From positions 2,843,001-2,907,000 of the forward strand of contig NC_091108.1 of NCBI RefSeq assembly GCF_024713975.1: 64,000 nucleotides of DNA, given 5' to 3'. Positions 61,401-64,000 of this stretch are shown here, piece after piece. The position numbers and the translations under genes were made by a program. The notes below the pieces were generated by a model. It worked only from the letters and a program-made list of their open reading frames with translations, did not search any database and was not told the DNA's origin. How positions within the stretch are numbered: the first letter of the stretch is position 1; the number at the start of each line of letters is the position of its first letter. Source of the stretch: Paralichthys olivaceus (Eukaryota; Chordata; Actinopteri; Pleuronectiformes; Paralichthyidae).

Positions 61401-63797
61401 GACAGTGTCTCACGTGTCAAGCAGCCAGCAGCAGCAGCAAACCATAAACCAGCCTCCTCAGACTCTCCCGAAACCCTTCACACAGCAGCCTCTTGCAACC
61501 CAGCCCAAACCAGCGTCGATCATCCAGCCCCAACCGTACTCCCAGCACTCCCAGCCCCCACCAACATATCCGAAACCTTTCACCCAGTCCCCTCAAACTC
61601 AGCCCAAACCTCAAGGATTCGTCCAGCCTCTTCCTAAGCCATACCCACAGACAGTCCCCCAGCCTCTGCCCAAACCTCAGGTTCCTCCACAGACACCACC
61701 CAAGCCCCAGTCCTTCCCCAAGGCCCTGGTTAAGTCCCAGTCCCTGCCCCTAGACCACAGCGACGACAGACACAGTGTCCATTCTGGAGATTTACTGTCC
61801 CCCACAGACTCCGGAGATCAACTGTCTGACGGCATGTCCTCCAAACAGATGTCCATCAAGGAGAGGTGAGTGGTGATGGAAGCTGTATTGTACTGTACGA
61901 TTCTCAAGTAAAATCTGGTGCATCGATCCGGTTTAAAAAAACAAATGAGTAACTAGTGCAGCGCTCAGTAGAGCTCATACCTCCGCCAAGGCCAGAAAAT
62001 CCTGCATATGATTGTTGAGTTCTGGGTGAATTATAAAAGTGAGAAAAAAAGAAAGGAAGTGGTTTAATATCTTAAATGTTTAATTTGTCATTATAGTGCT
62101 AAACCATGGAAAATAAAGATATGTACATTATTCCCTGAAAAATATATGGAAATCCTGGATCCACCAATTTCTTTCTGGAGGTGAGAGAGATTCATTTTTA
62201 GCATCACTGCCGGAACAGACCTGCACAGACCGGAGAAATCCTCTGTGATTTAGTGGCTGCGTCTTAATGTCCTCATTTCTGCCCTGTCCACAGTCTCCAC
62301 ACTGAAGCAGCAGAGATGATGACATACTTTCTTTTACCCCTCAGCCATCAGTTCTCTTCATGCTGTCTGGACGCCTTTTTTAACAGTCATGTTCACTGCA
62401 GAGCAAAAATCTGACCTGGTTTTTCAGCCATGAAGGTTTTTTTTTTTCCCTTAATGGAAATGTTAATGGAGTAACGACCGAAGTCAGATTCAGCCATTTT
62501 TATATGAAATTTGAAATAACAATCACATTCAAACAAATATCACTGAGCCTGTCAGTGGTTTTCAAACCAATTACATAAAAACACTTTTGTGGCACAATAA
62601 ACAATTTATTTTTCCTTACTGGTTTTAAATATCATAACTTGCAAACATTGTGAAATTTTATATTAAATAGATTTAAATAAATAAAATTAAAAAAAGGAAT
62701 CCTTTTACGTACAGATATTTCTTGATCAGTGTGTTCTTCATACTTTGGGTATTCTCTAGATTTACATGGCTATGATATCAGCTGAGCTAAGTGTTTATGC
62801 AGAAGAATAAATCTCCACCTTGTAAACAAAAGCATGATCAGGGTGCAGACATTAAAATAATCAAATCAAGTGTAGGTCAACAGGGATTGTAATAGGCTTG
62901 TATTCTTCTTTCTGTCTTCTGTCAGAGTGGCTCTGCTGAAGAAGAGCGGTGAGGAGGACTGGAAGAACAGGATCAATAAGAAGCAGGAAACGGTGAAAGT
63001 GGCATCTGATGAGCAGCCGGCTCAGGTGTGGGAGACGGAGCAGACCTGCGATAAGACGGTCAGTCTCCACAAACTGCATTGTCAATAAAGGACACCTTTT
63101 AATCAAATTCATGTGCTCCCACAAGTTTATATAGTCACACACACACACACGCATGTTTTTGTGGGGCTTGTGTTGTACATCCCTGAATAAAAGTGCCCTG
63201 AACACCAGCGCCACATTTCAACCCCCATCCTCCACGTTTGCCAGGCCAGCTCCAGTCTTATGCTCTTTTAGCAAAGTGCTCCTTTCATTCCCCTTTTAGT
63301 CCCTGTGTTGTTTGAGCCCAGTGCAGCACCTTTAGACTGTAAACACTAAAACATAAGGGACAGTTGACTTGTAGAATTCTAAGTTGTTTAGGAATAAATA
63401 GATAAATTATCTTTTACATGAACATCAGGAAGTGATAACTTTGAAAGCACATTTCACTGAGATAAATTATTCCAGGAACTCTTTCCTGTGTTTATTTCCA
63501 TCAGTCTTAGTTTTGAGTGAAATCTATAAACTTAGAGAACGTTTGATTTGAGGATTTTGGTGTCTTTGTTTCCCGCAGCTCATTTACCTCACATTAGTAT
63601 TCTGCAGGGCGACACTGCCTGTTTAAAGCCTGGATGGTAATCCTCCAGGCACTCTCACTCCTAAACACATTAAAGCAACAATGGCTACCTCCCCCCCTTC
63701 TCCCTCTCACTGAGTACTTCCCCTGTTTTTAACCCCTCAGAAGGAAGAGGTGGTCGTTCAAGACTACTCTGCTGTGTCCGTGTCCGAACAGCTCTGG
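49496..63797 (+). CDS. svil: Supervillin, N-terminal half (3' part beyond the window)
   Basis: Fifteen coding exons join in phase with GT-AG borders: 49496-49503, 49598-49746, 50178-51012, 53794-55119, 55541-55711, 55884-55921, 56030-56094, 56185-56321, 56568-56663, 57603-57888, 58300-58365, 59255-59954, 61355-61865, 62926-63058 and 63741-63797. That is 4578 nt, 1526 codons. Diagnostic stretches: [104 protein letters not shown] and [18 protein letters not shown], all in the order of mammalian supervillin. Supervillin is a membrane-associated F-actin and myosin II scaffold. The N-terminal region here is the disordered myosin/actin-binding part; the gelsolin-like repeats and villin headpiece lie to the right. 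The start MNRKER matches mammalian MKRKER with the same split Arg codon. Exons 53794-55119 (Gln-rich) and 59255-59954 show weak conservation. svila versus svilb is not decided. Confidence 0.93.
52118..52250 (+). repeat. Teleost interspersed repeat fragment (LINE 3'-end-like)
   Basis: TTCCATCAAGTTTCATGGAA, ATCTGTTCAAGTGTGTAATC, CACAAACAAACCAACAAAC and GTGAAAACATAACCTTGGC follow the common fish repeat ending in '...ACATAACCTCCTTGGCGGAGG'. A possible opposite-end word (CATACCTCCGCCAAGG) occurs at about 61978-61993. Confidence 0.55.
53286..53318. repeat. (GA)n microsatellite
   Basis: GA units interrupted by GGG, about 475 bases upstream of the svil exon at 53794. Confidence 0.85.
57889..59254 (+). 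other. svil introns flanking the 66-nt exon 58300-58365
   Basis: Two non-coding stretches around one small in-phase exon. No repeat family or RNA gene recognised. Other open frames here have no splice support. Confidence 0.5.
59955..61354 (+). other. svil intron with (CA)n tract
   Basis: Non-coding, 1.4 kb, with a (CA)n patch near 60195-60225 and GA-rich sequence near 60289-60302. Ends in the acceptor CATTTTCTTTCAG. Confidence 0.6.
61866..62925 (+). other. svil intron
   Basis: Non-coding and AT-rich, with a poly-T run near 62438-62448. Contains the word CATACCTCCGCCAAGG at about 61978, typical of one end of a teleost repeat. Ends in the strong acceptor TTTCTGTCTTCTGTCAG. Confidence 0.55.
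63059..63740 (+). other. svil intron with short (CA)n
   Basis: Non-coding, with (CA)n near 63136-63151. The donor GTCAGT at 63059 is less usual but keeps the frame. Confidence 0.5.
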
Positions 63798-64000
63798 GTA
63801 AGAAACGTTAGCAGCCGAGCACCGACCCTAAACCAATCTGCTTCACAGGTGTTGTCCAGCCACACTTCTGTTTGGATGCTGTGTGAGGCTGTTTGCTTCT
63901 TGTGAATCTCTGCCTCCAGTCTGAGACGCTGCTCTCTGAAGCTGCAGGATTGGAGTTGTTTTGCTGATTCTATCTCAAAGGGTTAGGGTTTGTAAAGCCT
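63798..64000 (+). other. svil intron continuing beyond the window
   Basis: Starts with the donor GTAAGA directly after the exon 63741-63797. No further exon was recognised before the edge. Confidence 0.5.

Overview
The window is vertebrate nuclear DNA, almost certainly from a teleost (ray-finned) fish. The genes are intron-rich with GT-AG junctions. All five recognisable proteins match vertebrate families. The repeats are typical of bony fish: an L2/CR1/Rex1-type LINE with a hexanucleotide tail, the 'ACTGCAGCCAGCCACCAGGGGGC' inverted-repeat element, the 'TTAGCACTCTCGCCTCACAGCAAG ... CCCACAGTCCAAA' element, and many (CA)n tracts. There are no prokaryotic features, CRISPR arrays or operons. All family assignments come from reading translations against remembered family members; no search was run.

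Layout, left to right. (1) 1-238: last coding exon of apoo (MICOS subunit MIC26), + strand. (2) 1047-3924: complete eif3f in 8 coding exons on the - strand, tail-to-tail with apoo, with a pyrimidine tract just upstream of its start. (3) 4430-4990: GC-rich stretch that probably holds a noncoding first exon of kcnj9. A 5'-truncated antisense LINE (5400-7950) lies between it and the coding part. (4) 8563-14426: kcnj9 (GIRK3, Kir3.3) in 7 coding exons, + strand, with an unusually long acidic N-terminus and no C-terminal PDZ ligand. (5) 14427-26759: about 12 kb of 3' UTR and intergenic DNA with a TIR element and a GC-rich probable jcad promoter near 22.0-22.6 kb. (6) 26760-33068: complete jcad in 3 coding exons, dominated by one 3.9-kb exon. 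(7) 33069-49495: AT-rich intergenic or upstream DNA. It contains a compact GCC-repeat promoter-like block near 37.7-37.95 kb and candidate 5' exons of svil. (8) 49496-63797: the N-terminal half of svil (supervillin), 15 coding exons. The gene runs off the right edge before the gelsolin-like and headpiece domains.

The jcad-svil pair in the same orientation is a conserved vertebrate neighbourhood (both lie at human 10p11). The other genes are functionally unrelated: mitochondrial cristae, translation initiation, a neuronal K+ channel, an endothelial junction protein and an actin/myosin scaffold. Nothing suggests a shared pathway.

I did not find a clearly new biological system. The most interesting points are the intron-rich, N-terminally extended kcnj9, a possible alternative N-terminus of svil built from two in-phase upstream exons, a proline-rich repetitive insert in svil, a possible unannotated minus-strand first exon at a YY1-like GCC-repeat promoter, and a nearly intact LINE reverse transcriptase broken at one homopolymer.
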